The notes: a model not told the origin generated them from the sequence alone. Positions 8,434 to 16,948 are shown, numbered from the stretch's first letter. The stretch: DNA of 64,000 nucleotides from Chryseobacterium sp. G0162 (GCF_003815715.1 NZ_CP033922.1:310001-374000); one strand, 5' to 3'. Translations and numbers: made by a program.

Positions 8434-9108
8434 ATGGACAAGGAACTAATCAAGAAAATACAAGACAAAAAACATTATTACGAAAATATTGAGGCTTTGG
8501 AAAAACATTTAGATCAGCATTTCAAAAGTGAGGAAATGACTGTTTTTCATGAAATGCTGTCTCTCGATTTTCATCTTGATGTTTATTTTATCCAACCTGA
8601 AGATGAAGACTTTAATCTGCTAATAACTTCTGGTATGAGTCTACTGGAAATGCAGGTTCCCGATGCCATCGAAAACAAGGAAGACTACACTTTTGCAGAG
8701 CTTTTGATGATACTTCCTAAAGATCTAAAATTTGAAAAAATATATCCAAGTGAGGGAGAAAATGATTGGATCATAGGCATGATAAAAGATATGGCAAGGT
8801 TTCCTCATCATCAGGATACGTTCTTAACCGAAGGACACTCTCTGCAGGCGTGGAGTGATGTTTCGGAACCTTATGATGAAAATACTCAGTTTACAAGCAG
8901 TATTTTATTGCCTTCCGCTACTTTTGATGACGATTTTATGCAAATTGCCAGTGATGACAGAATCATTACCCTGTACACCCTTTTCCCACTCTACCAAAAT
9001 GAATTGGAGTATAAAATAGAAAACGGGTATGGTAAGTTTTTCGACTTATTGATTGCGGGTAATATTCCTGATATTTTTGATAATAACCGTAAAAATTTAT
9101 TAGAATAA
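8434..9108 (+). CDS. suppressor-of-fused (SUFU) domain protein
   Basis: 224 residues, cytoplasmic, acidic. The pattern HLDVYFIQPEDEDFNLLITSG, then YTFAELLMILPKDL and the later ASDDRIITLYTLFPLYQNELEY match the bacterial SUFU-domain family. These proteins are widespread in bacteria, often near toxin-immunity loci or as stand-alone proteins, and their biochemical role is unsettled. No polymorphic toxin is visible beside it. It is transcribed alone and followed by a hairpin terminator. Family call is good. An immunity role is only a possibility. Confidence 0.8.
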   Translation: MDKELIKKIQDKKHYYENIEALEKHLDQHFKSEEMTVFHEMLSLDFHLDVYFIQPEDEDFNLLITSGMSLLEMQVPDAIENKEDYTFAELLMILPKDLKFEKIYPSEGENDWIIGMIKDMARFPHHQDTFLTEGHSLQAWSDVSEPYDENTQFTSSILLPSATFDDDFMQIASDDRIITLYTLFPLYQNELEYKIENGYGKFFDLLIAGNIPDIFDNNRKNLLE

Positions 9109-9131
9109 ATTTTTGCGATAAACATAATTTT

Positions 9132-9175
9132 AAAGTCTGATAGTCAAGTTTCCAATTTTGGTTATCAGGCTTTTT
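9132..9175 (+). terminator. hairpin terminator after the SUFU-domain gene
   Basis: AAAG-t-CTGATA (9132-9142) pairs with TATCAG-g-CTTT (9163-9173) with one internal mismatch. The T-run is 9171-9175. Confidence 0.65.
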
Positions 9176-9198
9176 CAAATTCAAAAAAATATTGATCT

Positions 9199-9303
9199 TT
9201 ATTTTTTCCTGATAATGATATCTCCTTCTGATAATCTAATTTCCTTATTGTTGATCCTTATTTCAATCCATTGAGCTGGATCATCCGATTCACAATCATT
9301 CAT
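9199..9303 (-). CDS. 34-codon open frame overlapping the 68-residue gene upstream
   Basis: On the minus strand ATG at 9303 opens a frame reading MNDCESDDPAQWIEIR and continuing through INNKEIRLSEGDIIIRKK to TAA at 9199. Its ATG overlaps the stop of the gene at 9300-9506 in an ATGA junction, the classic arrangement for translational coupling. The encoded peptide is acidic at the start, has a beta-type core and a basic end, and looks like real protein rather than noise. No family is recognised. Confidence 0.45.
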   Translation of the reverse strand: MNDCESDDPAQWIEIRINNKEIRLSEGDIIIRKK

Positions 9304-9506
9304 GATCCGGTATTAGAATCCGGCAGTTCCAACATGGTATCAATGGTCTTTTTACTGATCTGATACCGATCAGAGATAGCCAGTAAATACATAAGCTCTG
9401 ATAATTCTTTCTTTAACTGAGTATTGGATTCTTTATCTATTCCATTGCTGATTAAACCGTTCAGTTTTTCAATTTCCTTACTAATAAATTCCCTTGCTCC
9501 TATCAT
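9300..9506 (-). CDS. small helical protein of unknown function
   Basis: 68 residues, soluble and predicted almost entirely helical: ISKEIEKLNGLISNGIDKE, then LKKELSELMYLLAISDRYQISKK in two pieces with a short loop. The heptad-like spacing of leucines suggests a helical hairpin or dimer. No signal peptide or DNA-binding motif is visible. It shares a stop/start overlap with the 34-codon frame downstream, so the two are probably one bicistronic unit. I do not recognise the family. Confidence 0.55.
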   Translation of the reverse strand: MIGAREFISKEIEKLNGLISNGIDKESNTQLKKELSELMYLLAISDRYQISKKTIDTMLELPDSNTGS

Positions 9507-9802
9507 TATCTTTGTGAATGCTTTTGAGCAAAAATAGTTATTTTCAAAAAGAATAAAAGACGGAACTTCTATCAGTCTTATTTACTTTGAAATCGTAGAT
9601 ATTCCCGTTGAAGAATTTTATGAGAAGGAAAAATTAGCCTCCTCTCATTTTTTGTTGTGAACATATCAAAAGACAATTTTTATTCCGTTGAATATAGATA
9701 TTTATTGACGCTTTAATGGACTTTATATACAATTTATAACATTCTATTAAATATCAAGTCTTTATTTTTGCAATAAATGTGCATTTATTCAGATATTTGA
9801 AT

Positions 9803-10675
9803 ATGACTCTATTCCTAACTCCTGACAATGTCTATAAGCTGTACCATATTGATCCTTCAAAAAAGATGGAAGGTATTGTTATTCTGCATCAACAAAACCA
9901 TCCCGAAAAGGAATATACAAAGAACACCCGTATATTTGATGGGTTATTGCTAGGATTTATGATAAAGGGATCTATGAAAGCTCAGATCCACTTTCAGGAA
10001 TATGAACTCAATGAAGGTGATATTGCTGTATTGCAACCCCAACTGATGATTGACACAAAATCCCTAAGCGAAGATGCAGAAATAATAACGATTGGGCTTT
10101 CTTTAGATTTTATTACAGAGTTCCCAGTCCTACGTGAATTTGTTATGAACAACGAGGTCCGATGGCAGCCTGTTATCAGGCTTCAATCTGAAGAAATAGG
10201 CTTACAAAAAGAATTGGTAACCCTGATACAAAATTTTTACCATAAAAGTCCCACTCCCAAAAAGGCTGAAATGCTACGTCATCTTGTAATTGCTCTAATG
10301 TGTCTGATTTCTGAAGCCTATTCTGGACTAATAAATCAAAATAGCTTTACCAAAAACCGTACTCATGAAATCATTGATGATTTTTATGTCTTGATTTCAA
10401 AATATGCAAACCAACAACGAAGTGTTACATTTTATGCGGAAAAACTTCATTTAACACCACAATACCTTTCAACTTTCTTGAAACAAAAAACAGGAAAATC
10501 AGTATTACAATGGATTGATCATGTAATGATTCTACATGCTAAAACATTACTCAAATCAACCAATTTATCTGTTAAACAGATTAGCCATGAATTAAATTTT
10601 GAAGATTCGAGTGTCTTCTGCAGATTTTTCAAAAGAGTTACCGGGGTTTCACCAGGAAGTTTCAGGAATAGATAA
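9803..10675 (+). CDS. AraC-family transcriptional regulator next to a Tet-type exporter
   Basis: About 290 residues from ATG 9803. A GTG at 9779 would add eight residues with no family support. The N-terminal half is a cupin-like sensing domain (LLLGFMIKGSMKAQIHF and NEGDIAVLQPQ, about 50-82). The C-terminal hundred residues carry two helix-turn-helix units, with VTFYAEKLHLTPQYLSTFLK and LSVKQISHELNFEDSSVF, and the family ending RVTGVSPGSFR. It lies 161 bases upstream of the MFS exporter on the same strand, so it is a candidate activator of that gene in response to an exported compound. The ligand is unknown. Confidence 0.9.
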   Translation: MTLFLTPDNVYKLYHIDPSKKMEGIVILHQQNHPEKEYTKNTRIFDGLLLGFMIKGSMKAQIHFQEYELNEGDIAVLQPQLMIDTKSLSEDAEIITIGLSLDFITEFPVLREFVMNNEVRWQPVIRLQSEEIGLQKELVTLIQNFYHKSPTPKKAEMLRHLVIALMCLISEAYSGLINQNSFTKNRTHEIIDDFYVLISKYANQQRSVTFYAEKLHLTPQYLSTFLKQKTGKSVLQWIDHVMILHAKTLLKSTNLSVKQISHELNFEDSSVFCRFFKRVTGVSPGSFRNR

Positions 10676-10836
10676 TGAACAATATCTACTTCTAAATTAT
10701 ATGTTGTACAATCTTACAAAAAGACCATTTTTACCATATTTTCTTCCATAAAAACAAAAATGACACATTATAAATTGTATACAAATACCATCAAAGTGTA
10801 AAAGAAATAGAGCTTGCCTAATCCTACTTTTACACC

Positions 10837-12069
10837 ATGAAAAATTCAACAAAAAAAGCGGCAATCGGGTTTATATTTGTAACCTTACTGATTGACATTA
10901 CAGGCTGGGGAATTATTCTTCCGGTAGTCCCTAAGCTAATCAAAGAACTTATTCATGGTGATATCAGTGAAGCTGCTCAATATGGTGGCTGGCTTGGTTT
11001 TGCTTATGCTTTTACACAGTTTATATTTTCACCTGTGGTAGGAAATCTCAGTGACCGGTATGGAAGGCGTCCTATTATTTTAATTTCTCTTTTTGGATTT
11101 GCTGTAGACTATATTTTTCTGGCGCTTGCTCCCTCTATCGGATGGTTATTTTTAGGAAGAATCATTGCAGGATTTACTGGAGCCAGCATATCAACTACAA
11201 GTGCCTATATCGCTGATATTTCAACAGATAAAGACAGGGCTAAAAACTTTGGTATGATTGGGGCTGCCCTGGGACTGGGGTTCATTATCGGACCTGTTAT
11301 TGGAGGGCTATTGGGGCATTATGGAGCAAGAGTTCCGTTCTATGCCGCTGCCGGTCTGTGTATTTTAAATTTTCTTTATGGATACTTTATTCTTCCTGAA
11401 AGTTTAGATAAAGAGAAAAGAAGAAAATTTGACTGGAAACGTGCTAATCCGGTCGGATCACTTCAATTTTTAGGAAAGCACCATGAAATATCGGGTTTGA
11501 TTATTGTTTTAATTCTAATCTATATTGGAATTCATGCTGTACAGAGCAACTGGCATTTTTTTACCATGTATAAATTTGGCTGGACTGAACGAATGGTCGG
11601 AATTTCTCTTGGGGTACTTGGATTATTATTAGGATTGGTTCAAGGTATTCTAATAAGATGGACAACTCCTAAATTGGGAGAACATAAGAGCATTTATTAT
11701 GGGCTTATTTGCTATGCAGTAGGATTGTCTTTATTTGCCTTTGCCACACAGGAATGGATGATGCTTATCTTCCTTATCCCCTATAGTTTAGGTGGAATTT
11801 GCGGTCCTGCATTGCAATCAGTTATCACCAAAAATGTCCCATCCAATGAACAAGGTGAACTTCAGGGGGCATTAACAAGTTTAGTAAGTACTACCTCCAT
11901 CCTAGGGCCTCCAATAATGACTAATTTATTTTATTATTTCACACATGATGAAGCGCCTTTCAAACTTCCGGGAGCTCCTTTTCTGTTTGCTTCTATTTTA
12001 ATGCTAGTTAGTGTAATAATTCTTCATTCTGTATTCCATCAAAAAAAGGGAAATAAATTCAAGAATTAG
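10837..12069 (+). CDS. MFS exporter of the TCR/Tet (DHA1) family
   Basis: 410 residues with about twelve membrane helices. Family hallmarks are the first-helix aspartate in LLIDITGWGIILPVVP, motif A GNLSDRYGRRPI between helices 2 and 3 (about 71-82), and motif C GLGFIIGPVIGG in helix 5 (about 148-159). These place it with proton-driven antiporters related to TetA that export tetracyclines or other small lipophilic drugs. The central loop and second half (RMVGISLGVLGLLLGLVQG) agree. True tetracycline resistance cannot be read from sequence. Many chromosomal TCR/Tet proteins have other substrates. It follows an AraC regulator and ends in a strong terminator. Confidence 0.9.
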   Translation: MKNSTKKAAIGFIFVTLLIDITGWGIILPVVPKLIKELIHGDISEAAQYGGWLGFAYAFTQFIFSPVVGNLSDRYGRRPIILISLFGFAVDYIFLALAPSIGWLFLGRIIAGFTGASISTTSAYIADISTDKDRAKNFGMIGAALGLGFIIGPVIGGLLGHYGARVPFYAAAGLCILNFLYGYFILPESLDKEKRRKFDWKRANPVGSLQFLGKHHEISGLIIVLILIYIGIHAVQSNWHFFTMYKFGWTERMVGISLGVLGLLLGLVQGILIRWTTPKLGEHKSIYYGLICYAVGLSLFAFATQEWMMLIFLIPYSLGGICGPALQSVITKNVPSNEQGELQGALTSLVSTTSILGPPIMTNLFYYFTHDEAPFKLPGAPFLFASILMLVSVIILHSVFHQKKGNKFKN

Positions 12070-12122
12070 AAAGTTCCTCAACGCTTTTCATGAAAAATCA
12101 AAATGAATCTATTTCAAATAAC

Positions 12123-12150
12123 AACACCAGTTCAAAAATGAACTGGTGTT
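12123..12150. terminator. bidirectional terminator between the MFS and hydrolase genes
   Basis: A perfect 12-bp stem (AACACCAGTTCA at 12123-12134, TGAACTGGTGTT at 12139-12150) with an AAAA loop is flanked by AAATAAC and ATTTCT. It lies between two convergent genes and can act on both. Confidence 0.8.
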
Positions 12151-12173
12151 ATTTCTAAAAATATTCTGATACC

Positions 12174-13157
12174 CTATCTGCTAAGTTTATCTTTTATCAC
12201 TGCTGCAGCCTGTAAAATTGATGTTTGTATAGCTGGTATGTTAGCTAAAGGGTTTAATAAGCCATAATCATGAATAAGTCCACCATATCTTGTTAGGGTT
12301 ACTTCTACCCCGGCCTCATTTAATTTTCTTGCATAGGCTTCTCCTTCATCACGAAGTACGTCATTTTCTGCCGTCTGAACCAAAGCAGGAGGTAATCCTT
12401 TTAATTGTTCTAAGGAAGCTTGTAGAGGAGATGCGTAGATTTCTTTACGTTTTTCTGTGTCTGGAAGATAGTTGTCCCAGAACCATTTCATCATATTTTT
12501 GGTAAGGAATCTACCTTCCGAAAATTCATTGTAGGAAACGGTTTCAAAATCCGCATCAGCAACAGGCCATAGCAGTACCTGTAGTTTAATATGTGGACCG
12601 TTGTTATTTTTTGCCATCAATGCCATTACAGCAGTCATATTTCCTCCCACACTATTCCCGACAACGGCAAGGTTTTTTCCATCAACGCCAATTTCTTCTC
12701 CATGTTCAGCAACCCATTGCATTGCTGCATAAATCTGATTGATTGCCAACGGATATTTTGCTTCCGGTGAAGGGGTATAATCTGGAAATACAGCTACTGC
12801 GCCACTTTCCACAACCAAATCTCTTACCAGTCTGCGGTGAGTAGGATAATCTCCCAACACCCATCCTCCCCCATGAGTGAAGATAAATACCGGTGCATTG
12901 GGCTGACTTCCTTTAGGTTTGGTAATGTGAATATTAACTTCATATCCGTTCTGATTGATTATCTGTTCTGTTTCTTCAATTCCTGAATAATCAACTTCAA
13001 CGGATTTCTGAGCACCTACCAGGATCTGACGGGCTTCTTCCGGGCTTAATAACTCCATGGGTGTACCCTCTCCCGAGTTCAATGCCTGTAAAAACGTGCG
13101 TACTTCAGTAAAAATCTGAGGATCATTTTCTCCTTTGTAAGGTCTTTGTTGTGCCAT
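12174..13157 (-). CDS. alpha/beta hydrolase of the hormone-sensitive-lipase (acetyl-esterase) type
   Basis: 327 residues from the ATG at 13157 (MAQQRPYKGEND). An upstream in-frame ATG at 13211 would add a basic, unlikely leader. The oxyanion motif HGGG is at 95-98, the nucleophile elbow GNSVGG places Ser at 169, Asp266 lies in AENDVLRDEG and His296 in LIHDYG. This complete HSL-family triad is typical of short-chain acyl esterases. No signal peptide is visible, so it is cytoplasmic. The gene stands alone between a terminator and a divergent-looking AraC gene on the same strand. That upstream AraC (13296) could regulate it. The substrate is unknown. Confidence 0.9.
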   Translation of the reverse strand: MAQQRPYKGENDPQIFTEVRTFLQALNSGEGTPMELLSPEEARQILVGAQKSVEVDYSGIEETEQIINQNGYEVNIHITKPKGSQPNAPVFIFTHGGGWVLGDYPTHRRLVRDLVVESGAVAVFPDYTPSPEAKYPLAINQIYAAMQWVAEHGEEIGVDGKNLAVVGNSVGGNMTAVMALMAKNNNGPHIKLQVLLWPVADADFETVSYNEFSEGRFLTKNMMKWFWDNYLPDTEKRKEIYASPLQASLEQLKGLPPALVQTAENDVLRDEGEAYARKLNEAGVEVTLTRYGGLIHDYGLLNPLANIPAIQTSILQAAAVIKDKLSR

Positions 13158-13248
13158 GATATTTGTATTTAATGTTAATAAAAAGAACCTAAAGCTTTTA
13201 AAATATACCACTTTATCTGTTCTGAATTGTAATACTCAATTGATATTG

Positions 13249-13256
13249 CAAATCTA
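13249..13256 (-). promoter_or_regulatory. candidate -7 box of the alpha/beta hydrolase gene
   Basis: On the minus strand this reads TAGATTTG, which fits TAnnTTTG. It is 92 bases upstream of the ATG at 13157. No convincing -33 element is seen. Confidence 0.45.
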
Positions 13257-13295
13257 CTCCCGGCCAAGCAATTTAATAAGACACAAACGGCTTTA

Positions 13296-14168
13296 TTAAT
13301 TGTACTTTTTTCCCTCGTCATACTTTTTTCTAAAATTTGAAGGTGTGTTCCCAACTTTTAACGAGAATAATCTGTTAAAATACGCCGGATCTTCATATCC
13401 GAGGTGATAAGCAATTTCCTTGGCACTCATCGCGGTATGAATCAATAATCTTTTGGCCTCAAGAATAATACGGTCCTTGATGACTTCATTGGGCTGAGTC
13501 ATATTCATTTTTTTTAACCGGTGGGTCAGTGTTTTGGGAGCAATCCCTATTATATCTGCATAGTCTGCAACGGCATGCTTTTCTTTGTAGTGGTTTTCCA
13601 CCAACAGGCTAAACTGGCGGTAGAAAGCTGTATCGTGGTCAATTCCGTCATTTACTTTGTCCAGATGCTGAACACTCCATAGTCTTGTAGAAAGGATGAT
13701 GATCTGCTTCAGGTACACTCTCAGCATTTCTTCCTGCTGAGCCTGCTTCACTCTGAATTCATTCTGTATAGCTTTCAGAATATAGGTAATAACAATTGTA
13801 TCGGTAGCATTTAAAGTAATCATTGGCATATTGCTTAGATTATTGAATAAAAGGCCATCACAGGCTACCTCCGAATCGTGTATCTGAATACAATAAAAGT
13901 CCCGGTTATAATAAATCATAAGACCAGGCTCTGCTCCTATATTTTCAATATGAAAATGCTGATTGCTATTGATAAAGAAAACCGTTGGTTCTTCCGTTGT
14001 ATACTGCTTAAAATCGACAGTAAGCGTATAGCCTTCCGGTAAATATAGAATCTTAATATAGGATTTATATTTTTCAGAATTAACTTCCTCTAGGTCAGTC
14101 TGACTAACCCTGTGCAGTCCCATTTTTTTATAAAATGATTCAAGGAGACATTGTTGAAATTCAATCAT
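13296..14168 (-). CDS. AraC-family transcriptional regulator
   Basis: 290 residues. The N-terminal half is a jelly-roll sensor with GYTLTVDFKQYTTEEPTVFF and HFHIENIGAEPGLMIYY. The C-terminal DNA-binding domain has the two HTH units, DYADIIGIAPKTLTHRLKK and MSAKEIAYHLGYEDPAYFNR, and ends VGNTPSNFRKKY. It lies 138 bases upstream of the hydrolase on the same strand. It belongs to a different AraC subgroup from the PGQxHxW set found between 15 and 61 kb. The effector is unknown. Confidence 0.9.
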   Translation of the reverse strand: MIEFQQCLLESFYKKMGLHRVSQTDLEEVNSEKYKSYIKILYLPEGYTLTVDFKQYTTEEPTVFFINSNQHFHIENIGAEPGLMIYYNRDFYCIQIHDSEVACDGLLFNNLSNMPMITLNATDTIVITYILKAIQNEFRVKQAQQEEMLRVYLKQIIILSTRLWSVQHLDKVNDGIDHDTAFYRQFSLLVENHYKEKHAVADYADIIGIAPKTLTHRLKKMNMTQPNEVIKDRIILEAKRLLIHTAMSAKEIAYHLGYEDPAYFNRLFSLKVGNTPSNFRKKYDEGKKYN

Positions 14169-14600
14169 ACATTCAATTTGAATAATAGGGATACAATACA
14201 GATTTACAAATCAATACTAAAAAACAATCCCTATAATTACTCCTGATAAAATTACAGTTTTTTTCTTGTGAATGATTAATTTTCAACCACATTACGGTTT
14301 AAATTTTATTCTACGCCTTCTGATACATTCATGATTGTTTTTTACTTTTTTATATCAACAGGAAATTTTTATCAGACAGAGTACTCTATTGGCTCATTTC
14401 TTTTTCCACTTATTCATTACATGCAAAACAATGATAATCAAACTCTTTAAAGGCCATAAATATTTTAAAATAGAGCCCTACAAAAGGTCTTTGTTTGTTT
14501 AGATTTAAAAAACATCAAATTTTATTAAAAAATATTTTGCCAATATTTAAAAACTTCCTATATTTGCACCACTAAAAACAACGATATAATCGGAGTTGAA
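14169..14600. other. AT-rich intergenic stretch before the first tRNA-Ser
   Basis: About 430 bases with no credible open frame on either strand. The right end carries the tRNA promoter (14559-14566). The rest is AT-rich spacer between the divergent AraC gene and the tRNA. Confidence 0.5.
14559..14566 (+). promoter_or_regulatory. -7 box of the first tRNA-Ser gene
   Basis: TATATTTG matches the -7 consensus and is followed by GCACC and then the tRNA at 14601. TTTTGCC about 20 bases further upstream can serve as the -33 element. The same box and the following ~40 bases recur before the second tRNA. Confidence 0.7.
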
Positions 14601-14685
14601 GGAGAGTTGGCAGAGTGGTCGATTGCGGCAGTCTTGAAAACTGTTGACTGTAACAGGTCCGGGGGTTCGAATCCCTCACTCTCCG
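14601..14685 (+). tRNA. tRNA-Ser (anticodon TGA), copy 1
   Basis: 85 bases. The acceptor stem GGAGAGT pairs with ACTCTCC. The anticodon loop CTTGAAA gives TGA. A long class II variable arm follows, and the T-loop is GGGGGTTCGAATCCC. The 3' CCA is not encoded. It is identical to the copy at 15169. Confidence 0.95.
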
Positions 14686-14686
14686 C

Positions 14687-14724
14687 AAAAAAGGTACAAA
14701 TCAAATGATTTGTACCTTTTTTTT
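14687..14724 (+). terminator. terminator of tRNA-Ser copy 1
   Basis: GGTACAAATCA (14693-14703) pairs perfectly with TGATTTGTACC (14706-14716). Six A lie before the stem and eight T after it. Confidence 0.85.
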
Positions 14725-14754
14725 ATTATAAAAACTGGACAATAACCAATCCTG

Positions 14755-15026
14755 ATGAAACGCATACTCTATGCATTAACTGTTTTGTTTATTCTCAATG
14801 ATTCAAAGGGTCAAAAAATCATGAATACAGACATCAGTAATTTATGGAAAGCTTATCATCGTATTCAGAAAAATAAAAAAGTAAAATCCTCCGACAACCT
14901 TTTTCTTAACAAGAATAATTTTTGCAGCATTTTCATGATAACCCCACCTTTCAGCTTATAAGTTTTACTCACTATAAAGCCTTAAACTGGAAAAATGAAG
15001 CAGAAAAGGACCAAAATGAAGGTTGA
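14755..15026 (+). pseudogene. small exported protein gene broken by a frameshift
   Basis: ATG at 14755 opens a frame with a signal-like start (RILYALTVLFILNDSKGQ) and MNTDISNLWKAYHRIQ. It stops at 14961 after meaningless codons. From the T-run near 14915-14922 a second frame continues as LQHFHDNPTFQLISFTHYKA, then LNWKNEAEKDQNEG and TGA at 15024-15026. Joined, they make a coherent protein of about 90 residues. I read this as a one-base indel in a homopolymer, or a sequencing error. The gene lies between the two tRNA-Ser copies. The family is not recognised. Confidence 0.55.
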
Positions 15027-15126
15027 AAACTCCAATTTGGTCCATCAATAAAAATAATACTTCCTGATAGCCCGATATATAGGATTTTGTTTGTTTTTTT
15101 ATTAGTAGACTTATTATAATTTTTTA

Positions 15127-15134
15127 TATATTTG
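15127..15134 (+). promoter_or_regulatory. -7 box of the second tRNA-Ser gene
   Basis: TATATTTG followed by GCACCACTGAAAACAACGAT, nearly the same leader as before copy 1. The promoter was therefore duplicated together with the tRNA. Confidence 0.7.
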
Positions 15135-15168
15135 CACCACTGAAAACAACGATATAATCGGGGTTTAG

Positions 15169-15253
15169 GGAGAGTTGGCAGAGTGGTCGATTGCGGCAGT
15201 CTTGAAAACTGTTGACTGTAACAGGTCCGGGGGTTCGAATCCCTCACTCTCCG
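15169..15253 (+). tRNA. tRNA-Ser (anticodon TGA), copy 2
   Basis: Identical over all 85 bases to the copy at 14601: same acceptor stem, CTTGAAA anticodon loop, long variable arm and T-loop, no encoded CCA. It is the last ordinary feature before the accessory region, and its 3' end plus downstream bases resemble the degenerate block at 61.53 kb. Confidence 0.95.
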
Positions 15254-15390
15254 CAACATGCGAAACGAAAGTTTTCAAAAAGCATCAAAAAAAAAATATA
15301 TAAGTCATGCAAAATCAATGATTTGCATGATTTTTTTTTGTTTATGGCACATTCGTGGCACTTTTGAAAATTAAGAAAAAGTGCCACAAA
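15241..15390. other. candidate left attachment region with TGGCAC repeats
   Basis: From the tRNA 3' end (CTCTCCGCAACATGC) the sequence runs through the CATGCAAA hairpin and T-run to GTTTATGGCACATTCGTGGC. An inverted repeat GTGGCACTTTT (15355-15365) / AAAAGTGCCAC (15377-15387) follows. The same order of elements, degenerate, is present at 61528-61645. Repeated TGGCAC/GTGCCA units beside a tRNA 3' end resemble arm-type integrase sites. That reading is an inference. Confidence 0.5.
15305..15339 (+). terminator. terminator of tRNA-Ser copy 2
   Basis: TCATGCAAA (15305-15313) pairs with TTTGCATGA (15322-15330) and is followed by nine T. A similar hairpin with the same loop bases stands at 61563. 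Confidence 0.8.
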
Positions 15391-15711
15391 AAAAATCTTA
15401 ACACACTAGTTATCAAACTGTATAAACACATTAACGACTTGATTACTTTAGGCTTTAGTTCGATATTAATAACCCTTAAAAAGTTTAATTATGTTAGAAC
15501 AAAGTTATGGGCTCAATTTCTTTTTGAAAAGCCCAAAAGTCAAAACCAGAGCGATGCGCTTAGTGTATGTTAGAATTACCGTCGACTAAATAGTAAACTT
15601 TTGTTTCGTATAAAATTTATAGTTTGGTGTTAATGTAATTCGCAAAGATTTGCAAAAGGGCATACGAAAAATTAACAAAACTCATTAATAATCATTCACT
15701 TAAGAAACTTT

Positions 15712-15883
15712 GTTACCCAAAATTAAACAACAAAAAATCAAGTACGGTTAATTAAATTATTCTATTTAATGTTTAAATTATAAAAAAATTGTCCGCATTT
15801 TTAAAAAAGTAGATTCACAGTAATGAAAATTAAATTACATACATAAATAAAAAAGCCGCTGTATAAGCCGCTTTTTCAATGTT
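15712..15883. repeat. 172-bp direct repeat, copy 1
   Basis: Runs from GTTACCCAAAATTAAACAAC to the pair AAGCCGC...GCCGCTTTTTCAATGTT. It differs from copy 2 (16776-16948) at only about five positions. It abuts the 3' end of the AraC gene at 15891 and supplies its terminator-like end (AAAAAGC/GCTTTTT). Confidence 0.85.
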
Positions 15884-15890
15884 ATTTCTA

Positions 15891-16724
15891 TTAAGTCTTT
15901 CGAAATTTTGATGGATATATTCCCGTTCTATTCCGTATAAAAACCGAAAAAGAAGCAATGCTGTAAAACCCCAAATTAAAGGCAACCTCTTTGATAGTTT
16001 GGGTTGACCCTTTTAATTGACGTTTTGCTTCCAACACCACTCTTGAATCAATAAGCTCTTTCGCAGTTACTCCAAGCGTATTTTTAGTTATAACATTTAA
16101 ATAATTTGGCGTTACAGATAATTTATCTGCATAAAAAGCAACAGCTTTGGACTCTGTAAAATTCTTTTCGATCAATTCAAAAAAGTTTACAACAATTGGG
16201 TTCCTTCTAGTCGTTAAAAGTTCTTTCCTCTCCTCTTCACCAAGTAATTCATCAATAAAAGAGAAAATAATCTTAGTCCTGAAGCTTAGCACATCCAAAT
16301 TGTAATTATCATCTTTATATTCGTCGCTGATCAGCTTAAACTCAAATGATAACTTTTCGCTCATGGCCTGAGGTACATTAATAACTGGAAATTTGTTAGA
16401 TAAAGGAGATAAAACTTTTGAACTGTATAATTTAGCTTCAACAAACCTTTTTGATAAAATCAGCTTATGCCCTCTTGCTCCTTTGTGAGTCTTCCACGAA
16501 TGCATCTGTCCGGGAAAGGAAATATGAATCTGGTTATCTTTCTCTTCATATTCTACAAAATCAATAGTATGAATACCAGAAGCCCGTTCAAAAAAAATAA
16601 TTACATAACTATTAGGTGCTCTAAAACGCAAATTCTCACTTTCACCTGCTAAGGGAAAATACGCGATATGGTCTTTTATCCTTGCTTCAAATTCAAAACC
16701 ATTTTCAATAAATTCATCGTTCAT
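15891..16724 (-). CDS. AraC-family regulator of the PGQxHxW group
   Basis: 277 residues. The N-terminal cupin carries FPLAGESENL, SGIHTIDFVEYEE and the group motif FPGQMHSW (about 69-76). The C-terminal HTH pair is AVAFYADKLSVTPNYLNVITK and IKEVAFNLGFYSIASF, ending TGIYPSKFRK. It is a close paralog of the damaged gene at 18205 and related to those at 42740, 43735, 56970 and 60481. Direct repeats stand on both sides (15712 and 16776), and a stray AraC C-terminus lies beyond the second one. No target gene is adjacent. The nearest surface-protein gene (17560) is dead. Confidence 0.9.
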   Translation of the reverse strand: MNDEFIENGFEFEARIKDHIAYFPLAGESENLRFRAPNSYVIIFFERASGIHTIDFVEYEEKDNQIHISFPGQMHSWKTHKGARGHKLILSKRFVEAKLYSSKVLSPLSNKFPVINVPQAMSEKLSFEFKLISDEYKDDNYNLDVLSFRTKIIFSFIDELLGEEERKELLTTRRNPIVVNFFELIEKNFTESKAVAFYADKLSVTPNYLNVITKNTLGVTAKELIDSRVVLEAKRQLKGSTQTIKEVAFNLGFYSIASFSVFIRNRTGIYPSKFRKT

Positions 16725-16775
16725 TCAGTAATCTTTTACATTATGTAAAAATTCAATTTTTATAACTTTTTATAA

Positions 16776-16948
16776 GTTACCCAAAATTAAACAACAAAAA
16801 ACCAAGTACGGTTAATTGAATTATTCTATTTAATATTTAAATTATAAAAAAATTGCCCGCATTTTTAAAAAAGTAGATTCACAGTAATGAAAATTAAATT
16901 ACATACATAAATAAAAAAAGCCGCTGTATAAGCCGCTTTTTCAATGTT
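16776..16948. repeat. 172-bp direct repeat, copy 2
   Basis: Almost identical to 15712-15883, with one extra A and a few substitutions. Here it lies upstream of the AraC gene and is joined directly to a 5'-truncated AraC fragment on the plus strand. The repeat end TTTTTCAATGTT itself provides the first in-frame codons of that fragment. Confidence 0.85.

Noticed and set aside
8966..9184. Minus-strand frame over the end of the SUFU gene and its terminator
   Set aside because: Antisense to a well-supported gene and runs through its terminator.
14972..15259. Minus-strand open frame across tRNA-Ser copy 2
   Set aside because: It is the antisense of the tRNA ([18 protein letters not shown] is the usual translation of a tRNA-Ser reverse strand).
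15355..15573. 72-codon plus-strand frame starting with GTG
   Set aside because: It begins inside the TGGCAC inverted repeat, has no family resemblance and a random-looking hydrophobic/basic composition. An integrase N-terminus was considered, but no such motif follows.
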